64,000 nt of DNA, from contig NZ_CP056080.1 in assembly GCF_014217215.1 (NCBI RefSeq), positions 1,426,001 to 1,490,000 on the forward strand. The letters run 5' to 3'. Below, piece by piece: positions 35,824 through 44,153 of this stretch. This DNA comes from Rothia nasimurium (GTDB taxonomy: Bacteria > Actinomycetota > Actinomycetes > Actinomycetales > Micrococcaceae). How positions within the stretch are numbered: position 1 is the first letter of the stretch; each line of letters begins with the position of its first letter. The translations under genes and the position numbers were made by a program. The notes under the pieces are model-generated. The model was not told where the DNA came from and made no database searches. It saw only the letters and a program-made list of their open reading frames with translations.

Positions 35824-35854
35824 ATGCCAAGTTCATGGTGCGTGAACCTGGCAT
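35824..35854 (-). terminator. hairpin after ribH
   Basis: Arms ATGCCAAGTTCA and TGAACCTGGCAT pair with one mismatch around a 7-base loop. It lies 35 bases past the ribH stop, with AT-rich sequence following on the minus strand. Confidence 0.6.
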
Positions 35855-35888
35855 ACCTTGATATTTTGAGGGCAGATGGATAAGACGG

Positions 35889-36359
35889 TTAGAGTTGCTT
35901 GAGTGCCACCACGGTTTCCAGTGCCGCTGCCATGGCCTCGTAGCCCTTGTCTTCGGTGGAGCCAGGCAGGCCAGCACGGTCGATGCCCTGCTCTTCGGTG
36001 TCGCAGGTCAGCACGCCAAACCCGACGGGGGTTTTGGTTTCTACAGAGACCTTAGTCAGGCCGCTGGTGGCGGCGTCGCAGACGTAGTCAAAGTGCGGGG
36101 TTCCGCCGCGAATGACCACGCCCAGGGCTACGAGCGCATCGTACTTCTCAGCCAGGGTTGCAGCGGCTACCGGCAGTTCGAAGGTGCCGGGCACGCGCAC
36201 GATGATCGGTTCGATACCGGCGTCCGCTGCGGCGCGACGGGCACCGTCGAGCAGGCCGTCCATAATCTGGGTGTGCCAGGACGCCGCAATCACGGCGACC
36301 TTCAAACCTGCGGTGTCAGCGGGGTTGAGTTTGGGGGCGGGTGCTCCTGCTCCGCTCAT
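35889..36359 (-). CDS. ribH: 6,7-dimethyl-8-ribityllumazine synthase
   Basis: Joins ArP and DHBP to form lumazine, the direct precursor of riboflavin; assembles as a hollow capsid. 156 residues from ATG 36359 with AAGGAG eight bases upstream. Motifs: [26 protein letters not shown] and the catalytic His in [11 protein letters not shown]. Last gene of the rib operon. Its final eight codons are duplicated at 34363-34390. Confidence 0.96.
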   Translation of the reverse strand: MSGAGAPAPKLNPADTAGLKVAVIAASWHTQIMDGLLDGARRAAADAGIEPIIVRVPGTFELPVAAATLAEKYDALVALGVVIRGGTPHFDYVCDAATSGLTKVSVETKTPVGFGVLTCDTEEQGIDRAGLPGSTEDKGYEAMAAALETVVALKQL

Positions 36360-36388
36360 GGTGTTCTCCTTAGGGTTGGGTTTGGGGT

Positions 36389-36451
36389 AGGTACCAGCTA
36401 ATTCAGAAATGACCACAAACTAGATGGGTTTTTCTGACTCAGATGGTACCT
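36389..36451. repeat. 21-base-arm inverted repeat between ribA and ribH
   Basis: Arms 36389-36409 and 36431-36451 share AGGTACCA at the outside and TCAGAAA at the inside, with mismatches in the middle. The ribA stop codon lies in one arm. It carries CTAGTTG at its edge like the structures at 3898 and 19227. It may reduce ribH expression or protect mRNA ends. Confidence 0.55.
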
Positions 36452-37073
36452 AGTTGAGGATGTGGCGCATACGGTCGCGTTTGGTGGCGAGGTAGCGCTC
36501 GTTTTCGGGCCGGGGCGCAACAATATCGGGCACCAGCCCTGTCACCTGCACTCCTAGCTCGGTCAGGGCTTCTGCCTTGGCCGGGTTGTTGGTGAGTAGG
36601 CGGACGCGGGTCAGCCCGGCTGCTTTCAAGATGGCGGACGCCTGGGTGTAGTCCCGTGCGTCTGCTGGGAAGCCCAGGTGTAGGTTGGCGTCGAGGGTGT
36701 CGTCCCCGGCGTCTTGTAGGGCGTAGGCTCTCAGCTTGTTGACCAGGCCGATGCCTCGCCCTTCGTGCCCGCGCAGGTAGAGCACAGAACCGCCCAGCTC
36801 CTGTACGGTGGCGAGGGCTTTTTCGAGTTGGGGCCCGCAGTCACAGCGGTAGGATCCCAGTAGGTCGCCCGTGGCACATTCGGAATGGAGCCGCACCAGG
36901 TGGTCTTGCCCTTCCTGCGCAGGGGTGAGGGGGCGTCCGTCCGCGCTGACTGCGGTGGCGAGCATGTGCTCGGTGCCGTCGGCAAACTCGTAGGCCGATA
37001 CGGCGAAGGTGCCGTGAGGGGTGGGTACCAGCACCGGCTCGCTGCTGGCTACCAGGGTGTTTTTATCGGTCAT
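36450..37073 (-). CDS. ribA: GTP cyclohydrolase II
   Basis: Opens the imidazole ring of GTP, the first step of riboflavin synthesis. 207 residues as a separate protein. Zinc ligands are in [20 protein letters not shown], and the active site follows in [15 protein letters not shown]. The start overlaps the end of the preceding fusion gene by 11 bases, suggesting coupling. In many bacteria RibA is fused to RibB; here RibB is fused instead to riboflavin synthase. Confidence 0.95.
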   Translation of the reverse strand: MTDKNTLVASSEPVLVPTPHGTFAVSAYEFADGTEHMLATAVSADGRPLTPAQEGQDHLVRLHSECATGDLLGSYRCDCGPQLEKALATVQELGGSVLYLRGHEGRGIGLVNKLRAYALQDAGDDTLDANLHLGFPADARDYTQASAILKAAGLTRVRLLTNNPAKAEALTELGVQVTGLVPDIVAPRPENERYLATKRDRMRHILN

Positions 37074-38376
37074 CGTCGCGCTCCTGCAGGTAGGTGACCA
37101 GGTCAGCGATGGAAATCATGGGCATGTTGTGCTGGGTGGCAAAGGCACGAAGGGCATCGAAGCGCATCATGGTGCCGTCGTCGTTCACGATTTCAGAGAT
37201 TACGCCGACTCCCGATAGGCCCGCGAGCAGGGAGAGCTCTACCGCTGCTTCGGTGTGGCCGGGGCGCTGGCGCACTCCCCCGTCGACTGCCCGCAGGGGT
37301 AGGACGTGGCCGGGGCGGGTCAGGTCACCCGCAGAGGACGCCGGGTTGGCAAGTACCTGCACGGTGCGGGCCCGGTCGGCGGCTGAGATGCCGGTGGTGA
37401 CACCGTCGCGGGCGTCGCAGGTGACGGTGTAGGCGGTGCCCTTGGCGTCCTCGTTCACTGCGACCATGGGCGGCAGGTTCAGGGCATCTGCCCGGGCGGC
37501 GCTCATAGGGGCGCAGATGACGCCGGAAGTGTAGCGGATGGTGAAGCCCATGAGTTCAGGGGTAGCGTGTTCGGCGGCGAAGATGATGTCGCCTTCGTTT
37601 TCGCGGTCTTCGTCATCGACCACGACGACGGCCCCGCCCCGGGCAATTTCGGCAACTGCCCGATCGATGGTGTCGAGGGCGGCGGCGCGGTGTTCCCAGC
37701 CACCAGCGCTACCGGTGGGGGTAACGCCCAGGCCGGCAACCGACCCCGATACCGCCAAAATACGCTGCACATACTTGGCGAGGGCGTCGGTTTCGAGGTT
37801 GACGGTATCGCCCACGGTCAGCTCGCCTAAGGTGGTGGCTTCTAGTGTTGCGGGGATCAGACCTACCTCGAACCAGTGGGTGTCGGCCTGCGGGTGGGAT
37901 ACGGCGGTGACGGTCAGCGACGCACCCGAGACAGTAATAGAGCCCTTCTCGGTGAGGTGGGCTGCCATATCCCGCGGCACGCGCACGCGCACGGTACGCC
38001 AGGATTCGTGGTCTTCAACCTTGACCACGGTGCCGAGCCCGTCCACGTGACCCTGCACGACGTGACCGTCAAAGCGGCCGTCGGCTGGCATGCAGCGCTC
38101 AAGGTTGACGCGTGCGCCAGGGGCCAGCTGCCCCAGGTTGGTGCGGCGCAGGGTTTCACCCATCATGTCGGCGGCGAAGTAGCCGTCGGCAAGCTCGCGG
38201 GTGCGGGTAGCGGTCAGGCAGACGCCATTGATGGCCAGGGAGCCGCCGTGTTCCAGGTCGTCGATAATCGGACCCGCCTTGATGGTCACAACGGCTGATT
38301 CGACCCGGCCCGAGCTATCGAGTACGGGTTCAAGAGATTCTACGGTGCCGACAGCGGCAATGATTCCGGTAAACAT
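37063..38376 (-). CDS. riboflavin synthase / DHBP synthase fusion
   Basis: 437 residues in one frame. Residues 1-205 are riboflavin synthase with two lumazine-binding barrels ([15 protein letters not shown] start; second repeat from about 100, [16 protein letters not shown]). A Gly/Thr-rich linker (about 210-232) follows. Residues 233-430 are 3,4-dihydroxy-2-butanone-4-phosphate synthase with [10 protein letters not shown] (Glu261 region), [10 protein letters not shown] and GHTEAAVEL. So one chain would make the four-carbon unit and carry out the last ring-forming step. The two halves are normally separate genes (ribE/ribC and ribB), and RibB is more often fused to RibA. All key motifs of both are intact. 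Confidence 0.9.
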   Translation of the reverse strand: MFTGIIAAVGTVESLEPVLDSSGRVESAVVTIKAGPIIDDLEHGGSLAINGVCLTATRTRELADGYFAADMMGETLRRTNLGQLAPGARVNLERCMPADGRFDGHVVQGHVDGLGTVVKVEDHESWRTVRVRVPRDMAAHLTEKGSITVSGASLTVTAVSHPQADTHWFEVGLIPATLEATTLGELTVGDTVNLETDALAKYVQRILAVSGSVAGLGVTPTGSAGGWEHRAAALDTIDRAVAEIARGGAVVVVDDEDRENEGDIIFAAEHATPELMGFTIRYTSGVICAPMSAARADALNLPPMVAVNEDAKGTAYTVTCDARDGVTTGISAADRARTVQVLANPASSAGDLTRPGHVLPLRAVDGGVRQRPGHTEAAVELSLLAGLSGVGVISEIVNDDGTMMRFDALRAFATQHNMPMISIADLVTYLQERDDDR

Positions 38377-38416
38377 AAGAAGTCTTTCAGAACTTATGAG
38401 ATTTTCTGTGGGATAG

Positions 38417-38529
38417 GAGGCGTGACAGGCTCACGCTCGCTGCCGACCCTCTCGCTGGTTCGCTAGCGCTCACAAGCGATTCACGCCAGCCCCGAGCCAG
38501 CAGCTTCGCTGTGAGCCTGCCTCGCCTCC
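38417..38529. repeat. composite palindromic repeat between ribD and the rib fusion gene
   Basis: Outer arms 38417-38435 and 38511-38529 pair with two mismatches. The right part includes 38494-38519, identical and inverted to 30733-30758. The inner part (38445-38493) holds further small hairpins. It belongs to the dispersed repeat family and lies inside the rib operon. Confidence 0.75.
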
Positions 38530-38537
38530 CCAAATTT

Positions 38538-39581
38538 CTACGGAGCAGGTACAAACCGGGTGCGGACGTCCGTTCCCAAGGTTTGCACTGCCGGGTAGTG
38601 GGTGAGGTGGTCAAGCTGCCAGCGCCCCGCCTGGTTCAGGCTGGTGATTCCGAGGTCGCCCAGGGCTGGTTTTCCGGCGCCGAGCAGCAGGGGCGCTCGA
38701 TACCAGTAGAGTTCGTCGACGAGGTTGGTGCGGATGAGGGCGGTGATGAGGGTGGGGCCGCCTTCTACCATGAGGTGGCATACTCCCCTGGCGTGTAGGT
38801 CGGTGAGTACGGTGGCTAGGTCGCGGGTGCGGTAGTGCAGGGCGCTGCCCTCTGCTACAGAATGGGCCAGGTGGCTACCCTCTAGCAAAGCGCTTTCTCC
38901 CACCACCACGCGCAGGGGCTGGTGCTCGGTGAGCTGCCCGGTGCCCGTCCTTGCGGTGAGTTGGGGGTTATCAGCTTGCACGGTGCCGGTGCCGACCATG
39001 ATGGCGTCGGCGCGGGCGCGCAGGGCGTGGCCGTCGGCGCGGGCTTCTTCCCCGGTGATCCACTGGCTTGTTCCGTCGGCGGCTGCGATGTAGCCGTCGA
39101 GGGAGCTTGCGATTTTGGCGGTGACAAAAGGACGCTTCCCGGCAGCTGCTGCGAACCAGCGGGCGTTGAGGGCGTAGGCTTCGTTCTCGAGTACCCCGCC
39201 GCGCACGGTGATGCCCTGGGAGCGCAGGTAGGTGGCTCCCCCGGCGGCGTCCTCGGTGGTGTCGGCGTAAGCGTAGACGACCTCGGCGATACCGGCCTTG
39301 GCGATGGCGACCGAGCAGGGGCCGGTGCGGCCGGTGTGGTTGCAGGGTTCTAAGGTGACGTACATGCGGGCCCCGCGCACGTCGATGCCGGCTTTGCGCG
39401 CATTTGCTAGGGCGTCGGCTTCGGCGTGGGGGCTGCCGGCGCCGCGGTGCCAGCCGGTGGCAAGCAGCTGCCCGGTGGCGTCCACAATTACTGCCCCGAC
39501 CAGGGGGTTAGCCCCGCGCACGCCCTTGCGGGCCTTATCGAGGGCAAGGCCCATTGCCTGGGTGTCGGTAAGGTGTGCCAT
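38538..39581 (-). CDS. ribD: bifunctional riboflavin biosynthesis deaminase/reductase
   Basis: Deaminates and then reduces the pyrimidine intermediate of riboflavin synthesis. 347 residues. N-terminal cytidine-deaminase fold with zinc motifs HAEADA (about 51-56) and LEPCNHTGRTGPC. C-terminal reductase from about 150 (RPFVTAKIASSLDGYIA, MVEGGPTLI). It starts 2 bases after the transporter stop. A repeat-bearing gap of 160 bases then separates it from the fusion gene. Confidence 0.95.
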   Translation of the reverse strand: MAHLTDTQAMGLALDKARKGVRGANPLVGAVIVDATGQLLATGWHRGAGSPHAEADALANARKAGIDVRGARMYVTLEPCNHTGRTGPCSVAIAKAGIAEVVYAYADTTEDAAGGATYLRSQGITVRGGVLENEAYALNARWFAAAAGKRPFVTAKIASSLDGYIAAADGTSQWITGEEARADGHALRARADAIMVGTGTVQADNPQLTARTGTGQLTEHQPLRVVVGESALLEGSHLAHSVAEGSALHYRTRDLATVLTDLHARGVCHLMVEGGPTLITALIRTNLVDELYWYRAPLLLGAGKPALGDLGITSLNQAGRWQLDHLTHYPAVQTLGTDVRTRFVPAP

Positions 39582-39583
39582 GG

Positions 39584-40294
39584 TTAGCGTACGTCGACGG
39601 TGGGGTCGGGGAAGGCTGTTTCGACCTCAACCTTGCCCATTTCGCGGTTGCGGGTGCGCCACCAGACGAAGAAGCCGGTGAGGGTGAAGGCCCCGTAGAA
39701 GAGGTACATGAAGGCGCTGGCGTAGTAGCCTGCTGACCAGAGCAGGGGCACGCCGACCACGTCCACGGCGACCCAGACCAGCCAGAACTCTACCCAGCCC
39801 TTAGCCATGCCGTAGGTGGCGAGTAGAGAGCCGGTGAAGATCCAGGCGTCTGACCAGACCGGCTCGTAGGATCCCAGAGCGCGGAAGATAGGGGTCAAGG
39901 CACCTGTGCCGACCAGCATGAAGGCGACCATGAAAGCTCGTTCGCGCCAGCTGGCCCACTGGGGAATCACTGCTGCCTGGCCTGCGTCGCCGGTCTTACG
40001 GGTTTGGTTCCAGCGGTACCAGCCCCAGACGGAAACGGCGATAAACATGATCTGGCGGCCTGCCTGCCCCAGCAGGTTAGCGGTGCCGTAGGTTGACCCG
40101 AAGAGGGTGCCTAAGAAGACGGTGAGCAGAAGCAGGTTGCCGAGGATACCGACGGGCCAGGCCCAGACTTTGCGGCGCATGCCGCCGAGGGCTGAGAGTA
40201 GGCCAAAGATGTTGCCAAGGACTTCGCGCACCAAGAGGGACTGGTTTTCGCCAATCGCAATTTGAGCGTCGAAGAGCCACCGCAAGAAATCCAT
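39584..40294 (-). CDS. ribM: riboflavin transporter of the PnuC family (RibM/PnuX type)
   Basis: 236 residues with about seven membrane segments and the PnuC-family pattern (ENQSLLVREVLGNIFGLLSA, then WPVGILGNLLLL and SVWGWYRW, late VDVVGVPLLW). PnuC proteins import vitamin precursors such as nicotinamide riboside. Members placed behind an FMN riboswitch in front of rib genes, as here, are the riboflavin importers RibM/PnuX of actinobacteria. Start ATG 40294 with GGGAG six bases upstream; that ribosome site can pair with CTCCC 20 bases before it. Confidence 0.88.
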   Translation of the reverse strand: MDFLRWLFDAQIAIGENQSLLVREVLGNIFGLLSALGGMRRKVWAWPVGILGNLLLLTVFLGTLFGSTYGTANLLGQAGRQIMFIAVSVWGWYRWNQTRKTGDAGQAAVIPQWASWRERAFMVAFMLVGTGALTPIFRALGSYEPVWSDAWIFTGSLLATYGMAKGWVEFWLVWVAVDVVGVPLLWSAGYYASAFMYLFYGAFTLTGFFVWWRTRNREMGKVEVETAFPDPTVDVR

Positions 40295-40308
40295 AAAAAA
40301 CTCCCAAA

Positions 40309-40444
40309 GCGAGTGGCTCCGGGAGAACAAATCGAGGGTACCCGGCCTTGGCTGGCTTCGGTGGGTGTCGGTGAGGACGCCGGTGGGCCAGGCAGTCGGG
40401 TACGGCAGGTGCCGCGGGGGGTACCTTACGGTTTGCTCGTGCTA
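40309..40444 (-). promoter_or_regulatory. expression platform of the FMN riboswitch
   Basis: On the minus strand the leader ends in CTCCC-GGAGCCACTCGCTTT-GGGAG just before ribM, so the ribosome site can be locked in a hairpin. An upstream GGGTACC/GGTACCCC pair could form an alternative long stem. No T-run is present, so translational control is more likely than termination. Confidence 0.5.
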
Positions 40445-40567
40445 CCTTCCATCCAGACTGTACTGTCTGCCAAGGAATTCCACCTTGCAGGTATCGGGCA
40501 CGTGGATGTGCCGTCAATTAGCGGGCTGTCACCGCAGGTTCGGATTTTCACCGGGTCCCGGAGCACG
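40444..40567 (-). ncRNA. FMN riboswitch (RFN element)
   Basis: The minus strand carries the conserved RFN blocks in order: CGGTGAAAATCCG, AACCTGCGGTGACAGCCCGC, a variable hairpin (GGCAC..GTGCC), AAGGTGGAATTCC and GACAGTACAGTCTGGATGG. These match the six-helix FMN aptamer closely. FMN binding should switch off ribM-ribD-rib fusion-ribA-ribH. Confidence 0.95.
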
Positions 40568-40588
40568 ATATGTATATTTACTCTTCAA

Positions 40589-40594
40589 GTTATA
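40589..40594 (-). promoter_or_regulatory. -10 element of the rib operon promoter
   Basis: TATAAC on the minus strand about 20 bases upstream of the aptamer. The -35 is weak (ATGACG at 18-19 bases). Confidence 0.4.
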
Positions 40595-40718
40595 GCACGG
40601 CCGGGGGCTGTAACCGTCATATTGTGACTTATTCCCGCTATCTGGTCGGGTGCGGGGGCTCCCCCGAAGCTCCTACTGATAAAGTCAGTTTGACCTTATT
40701 TCCTGCCCCCTGAGCCAC

Positions 40719-42140
40719 ATGACTTCCCCGCACGAAAACCAGCTCCGGGCGTCCGCGCCCGGCCAACTCACTACCGCCGCGACTGCTGATGCCCTCAACA
40801 CCAACTCTCTGAGCGCCGAGCAGCTCACTTCTACCCTTGATCAGCTCCCGGTAACCCGCCGCCATGCCCGCCTGCTAGGGGTAACGGGTATCGGCTGGGC
40901 CCTGGACGCCATGGATATCGGCCTTATCTCCTTCGTCATGGCTGCCCTAATTGCCCACTGGGGTATTAGCTCGGGTCAGGCATCGCTGTTGGGCTCTATC
41001 GGGTTTTTGGGCATGGCGATTGGTGCCACCCTGGGCGGTCGCTTATCGGATAGGTTTGGGCGGCGCGCAATCTTTGCGGGCACGCTTCTGGTCTACGGGC
41101 TGGCTACCGGTTTTTCTGCCCTCGCTACGACCTTTGCCGTTCTGCTGGTGCTGCGTTTCATCGTGGGGTTGGGGCTCGGCGCTGAGCTGCCGGTAGCCTC
41201 TACCTATATTTCTGAGTTTGCCCCGCGGGCTGTGCGCGGGCGCATGGTCGTTGTTCTTGAAGCCTTCTGGGCGGTCGGCTGGATTCTCGCTGCCCTGATC
41301 GGCACCTTCGTCGTGAGCCGCTCCGAGGACGGCTGGCGCTGGGCTCTTGCCATCGGCTGCGTCCCTGCCCTCTACGCCCTGGTGGTACGGTGGGGGCTCC
41401 CCGAATCGGTACGCTTTCTCACCCGACGCGGCGACCTGGCCCGCGCCCGGTCCGTGGTTGCCGGTTTCGCTGCCTCCCCGCCCTTGCGGGCAGAAGCTGC
41501 GCGGACGCCGTCCGCCCCCGCCGCTGCCGGGCAGGATTCGGCCGAGCTGGGCCAGGCAACCTCCATCTGGTCAGCGGCGCTACGCCGCCGCACCCTTGCC
41601 TTCTGGGTCATCTGGTTCTGCATCAATCTTGCCTACTACGGGGCTTTTATCTGGATTCCCTCGCTACTGATTCAGCAGGGCTTTAGCCTAGTCAGCTCTT
41701 TTACCTTCACCCTCATCATGACCCTGGCCCAGCTACCGGGCTATGCGGTGAGCGCCTGGCTGATTGAGCGCTGGGGCAGGCGTTCTACCCTAGCGACCTT
41801 CTTGCTGGGCTCAGCGCTGGCAGCGGTGGCCTACGGCCTATCGAACGAGGTCTGGGCGCTGGTAGCTAGCGGCTGCATGCTCTCCTTCTTCAACCTGGGT
41901 GCCTGGGGTGCCCTCTACGCCATCGGGCCAGAACTCTACCCCGGCCACCTGCGCGGTTCCGGCACGGGTGCGGCTGCCGGGTTCGGCCGTCTAGCCTCTA
42001 TCACCGCTCCCCTGCTCGTGCCCGCCCTGCTGCCGCTGGTAGGTATTTCGGGGCTCTTTGTTCTGTTCGCTCTAGCCTTCTGTACGGCAGCTGGCGCAAC
42101 CTTCCTGCTGCCTGAAACCCGCGGCAGGCAGCTCGCCTAA
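40719..42140 (+). CDS. MFS transporter, NiaP-like
   Basis: 473 residues with twelve predicted membrane segments. MFS loop motif GGRLSDRFGRR between helices 2 and 3, second copy region WLIERWGRRS, and the first-helix signature GWALDAMDIGLISFVMA found in niacin/aromatic-acid transporters such as NiaP. The central loop (about 235-285) is long and Ala/Pro-rich. Substrate is probably niacin or another small aromatic acid, by family resemblance only. The ribosome site is weak. It is divergent from the rib operon. Confidence 0.78.
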   Translation: MTSPHENQLRASAPGQLTTAATADALNTNSLSAEQLTSTLDQLPVTRRHARLLGVTGIGWALDAMDIGLISFVMAALIAHWGISSGQASLLGSIGFLGMAIGATLGGRLSDRFGRRAIFAGTLLVYGLATGFSALATTFAVLLVLRFIVGLGLGAELPVASTYISEFAPRAVRGRMVVVLEAFWAVGWILAALIGTFVVSRSEDGWRWALAIGCVPALYALVVRWGLPESVRFLTRRGDLARARSVVAGFAASPPLRAEAARTPSAPAAAGQDSAELGQATSIWSAALRRRTLAFWVIWFCINLAYYGAFIWIPSLLIQQGFSLVSSFTFTLIMTLAQLPGYAVSAWLIERWGRRSTLATFLLGSALAAVAYGLSNEVWALVASGCMLSFFNLGAWGALYAIGPELYPGHLRGSGTGAAAGFGRLASITAPLLVPALLPLVGISGLFVLFALAFCTAAGATFLLPETRGRQLA

Positions 42141-42208
42141 CCCCGAGACGGTCATCAGTCGCTACACTTGAGGTGCATAAAGTTTTCTACCCCGACCTTA
42201 GGTGAGCT

Positions 42209-42511
42209 GTGTCTGACGCGAAACCCGCCAATATTCAAAAACGTGATACCACCTTCAAGCAGGAGCACGGTGCCGTGGCGCACCTGGTCAAGCGTAAGCC
42301 CGAGCAGGCTGTCGCCCGTGCTGTGAAGGGCGCCCAGAAGCTGCTGGACGAGGGCCAGGGCAAGCAGGCCCTGAACGTACTGACCCTTGCAAAGCCCGTA
42401 CTGGTTACCGGGTCTAAGGACGCCGCAGCCTACTACACCATGCTGGCCACCATCCACCGCTCTATGGGCAACGAGCAGGCAGCCGAGCGGGCCGAGAAGA
42501 ACCTGGTCTAA
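42209..42511 (+). CDS. small helical protein, function unknown
   Basis: 100 residues starting with GTG, highly charged N-terminus (KRDTTFKQEHGAVAHLVKRK), then two helix pairs (AVKGAQKLLDEGQGKQALNVLTLA and AAAYYTMLATIHRSMGNEQAAERAEKN) that read like one or two TPR units. AGGTGAG precedes the start. Its stop is only 6 bases from the end of the convergent TPR gene, so the two mRNAs must end within each other. Confidence 0.65.
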   Translation: MSDAKPANIQKRDTTFKQEHGAVAHLVKRKPEQAVARAVKGAQKLLDEGQGKQALNVLTLAKPVLVTGSKDAAAYYTMLATIHRSMGNEQAAERAEKNLV

Positions 42512-42517
42512 GGCTCA

Positions 42518-43312
42518 CTAGCTGCCGGGGAGCCGGGTCAGCAGCTCCTTTACAAAGGCCTCGTTATCGGTATCCCCAGCGGCGGCGTAGTGCTCCGCCG
42601 ACTGCACCAGGTAGCCCTGGGCGGCGTCCGCGTCCCCTTCCTGAGCTGTGACCAGGGCAAGCAGCTGGTAGGTCTCGGCGAGAAAAGCCTGGTCCCCCAG
42701 CTCCTCAGCAAAACCGAGGGCTTCGCTGAGCAGGGGACGGGCGGCGTCCGTATCCCCCACCGCCAGCAACCCTTGAGCCTGGGCATTGCGCACGTGCATG
42801 AGCTGAACCGTATGATTGCCCGCGGCGTACAGCTCGTATGCCTGGGTCAGATAGCCCTGGGCACCAGCTTCATCCTGAGCCTGGCGGGCAAGTCCCGCCA
42901 GGGCCACCAGGTTATGGGCCCGACCCTCGGCATTCCCCTGAGCTTCATAGCCGCGCAGCCCCTGGGTGTACCAGGTTTTGGAGCGCTCAAAGTCGCCCAG
43001 TTCAGCGTGCAGGGAACCCACCTCGGTGGCGAAGTCGGGCAGCTGCTCGGCATCAGGTTTAGCCTCGGCCAGTAGGGCGTGGGCGCGCGTAACTTCTGTG
43101 AGAGCTGGCGCGAGATTCCCCAGGTCGCGGTTGACCTCGCTCAAAATCTTCAAGGCAAGAATCTGCCCGAAGACTTCGCCAGCGCTCTCAAAACCACCGG
43201 CGGCGGCCTGCAGAGCGGGCAGGGCATCGGCCAATTGCCCGGCAGCGATGAGCTCCTGGGCACGGGCTAGCTCGCGGTCGGCTTCTTCAAGGGGAGTAAG
43301 GTTCTGGGTCAT
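42518..43312 (-). CDS. TPR-repeat protein
   Basis: 264 residues made almost wholly of tetratricopeptide helix pairs, for example AAGQLADALPALQAAAGGFESAG, SEVNRDLGNLAPALTEVTRA and DGDADAAQGYLVQSAEHYAAAGDT types spaced about 36-40 residues. No signal peptide, so cytoplasmic and probably a protein-interaction scaffold. It follows rpe by 6 bases and is likely co-transcribed with it. No specific function is known. Confidence 0.75.
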   Translation of the reverse strand: MTQNLTPLEEADRELARAQELIAAGQLADALPALQAAAGGFESAGEVFGQILALKILSEVNRDLGNLAPALTEVTRAHALLAEAKPDAEQLPDFATEVGSLHAELGDFERSKTWYTQGLRGYEAQGNAEGRAHNLVALAGLARQAQDEAGAQGYLTQAYELYAAGNHTVQLMHVRNAQAQGLLAVGDTDAARPLLSEALGFAEELGDQAFLAETYQLLALVTAQEGDADAAQGYLVQSAEHYAAAGDTDNEAFVKELLTRLPGS

Positions 43313-43318
43313 GGCTTC

Positions 43319-43984
43319 CTAGTGGGTGTGGGCGGACGCGGCAGCCCGGCGCAAGCCCGCGATAGCGGCTTCGAGGTCGTCCGCACCGTAGACAGATGAA
43401 CCGGCAACAAAGCAGGTGGCACCGGCCTCGGCCGCCCGCACAATTGTTTCTTCGGTGATACCACCGTCAACCTGCAGAATCACTTCAGCCCCTGAGCCCT
43501 CAATAGCGGCGGCTGCCCGCTTAATCTTGGGAAGGGTGACGTCAAGGAAGGCCTGGCCACCGAAGCCCGGTTCAACGGTCATAATCAGGAGCATATCCAG
43601 TTCGCTGAGCATATCCATGTAGGGTTCAACGCCGGTGGCAGGGCGCAGGGCCATGCCCGCCTTAGCACCGCTTTCACGCAGGGTGCGGGCCAGTTTGATG
43701 GGAGCGATAGCGGCCTCGGCGTGGAAGGTCACCGACTCGCAACCAACCTCAGCGTAGGCAGGGGCCCAACGGTCGGCGTCCTCAATCATCAGGTGCACAT
43801 CAAAAGGAATGGGCGAGACCTCTTTAAGGCGCTTCACGACCGGCAACCCCCAGGTCAGGTTGGGAACGAAGTGGCCGTCCATCACATCGATATGGGCGGC
43901 GTCAGCGGTCGAGATAGCGGTGAGCTCCTCCCCCAGCCGGGAGAAGTCAGCGCTCAAAATGGAAGGGTTAATCAGGCAGGTCAT
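43319..43984 (-). CDS. rpe: ribulose-phosphate 3-epimerase
   Basis: Interconverts ribulose and xylulose 5-phosphates in the pentose phosphate pathway. 221 residues, a TIM barrel with [46 protein letters not shown] and VDGGI, covering all metal-binding and catalytic positions. Start ATG 43984 with AAAGGAT seven bases before; the frame open to 44140 lacks similarity. Its place near the rib and fmt genes follows the usual actinobacterial order. Confidence 0.96.
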   Translation of the reverse strand: MTCLINPSILSADFSRLGEELTAISTADAAHIDVMDGHFVPNLTWGLPVVKRLKEVSPIPFDVHLMIEDADRWAPAYAEVGCESVTFHAEAAIAPIKLARTLRESGAKAGMALRPATGVEPYMDMLSELDMLLIMTVEPGFGGQAFLDVTLPKIKRAAAAIEGSGAEVILQVDGGITEETIVRAAEAGATCFVAGSSVYGADDLEAAIAGLRRAAASAHTH

Positions 43985-44153
43985 AGGGATCCTTTCGTTG
44001 CCGTTCTTATACCCATCGTAGTGCCGAGAAGGCACAGGGCACAGAAAGCAAGGCCCGTCACAGTCCAACTGGTGGTTTTGAGGGCTAGCGAATAAGCCGG
44101 ACAGACTAAACTTTGTACGGTCTTTTACATACTTATTCAAAGGTTTGGATTAT

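Noticed and set aside
44145-44153. TTG 44145 as start of the antiporter
   Set aside because: It is too close to AAAGG; the conserved protein start MNSVLLAV fits ATG 44154.
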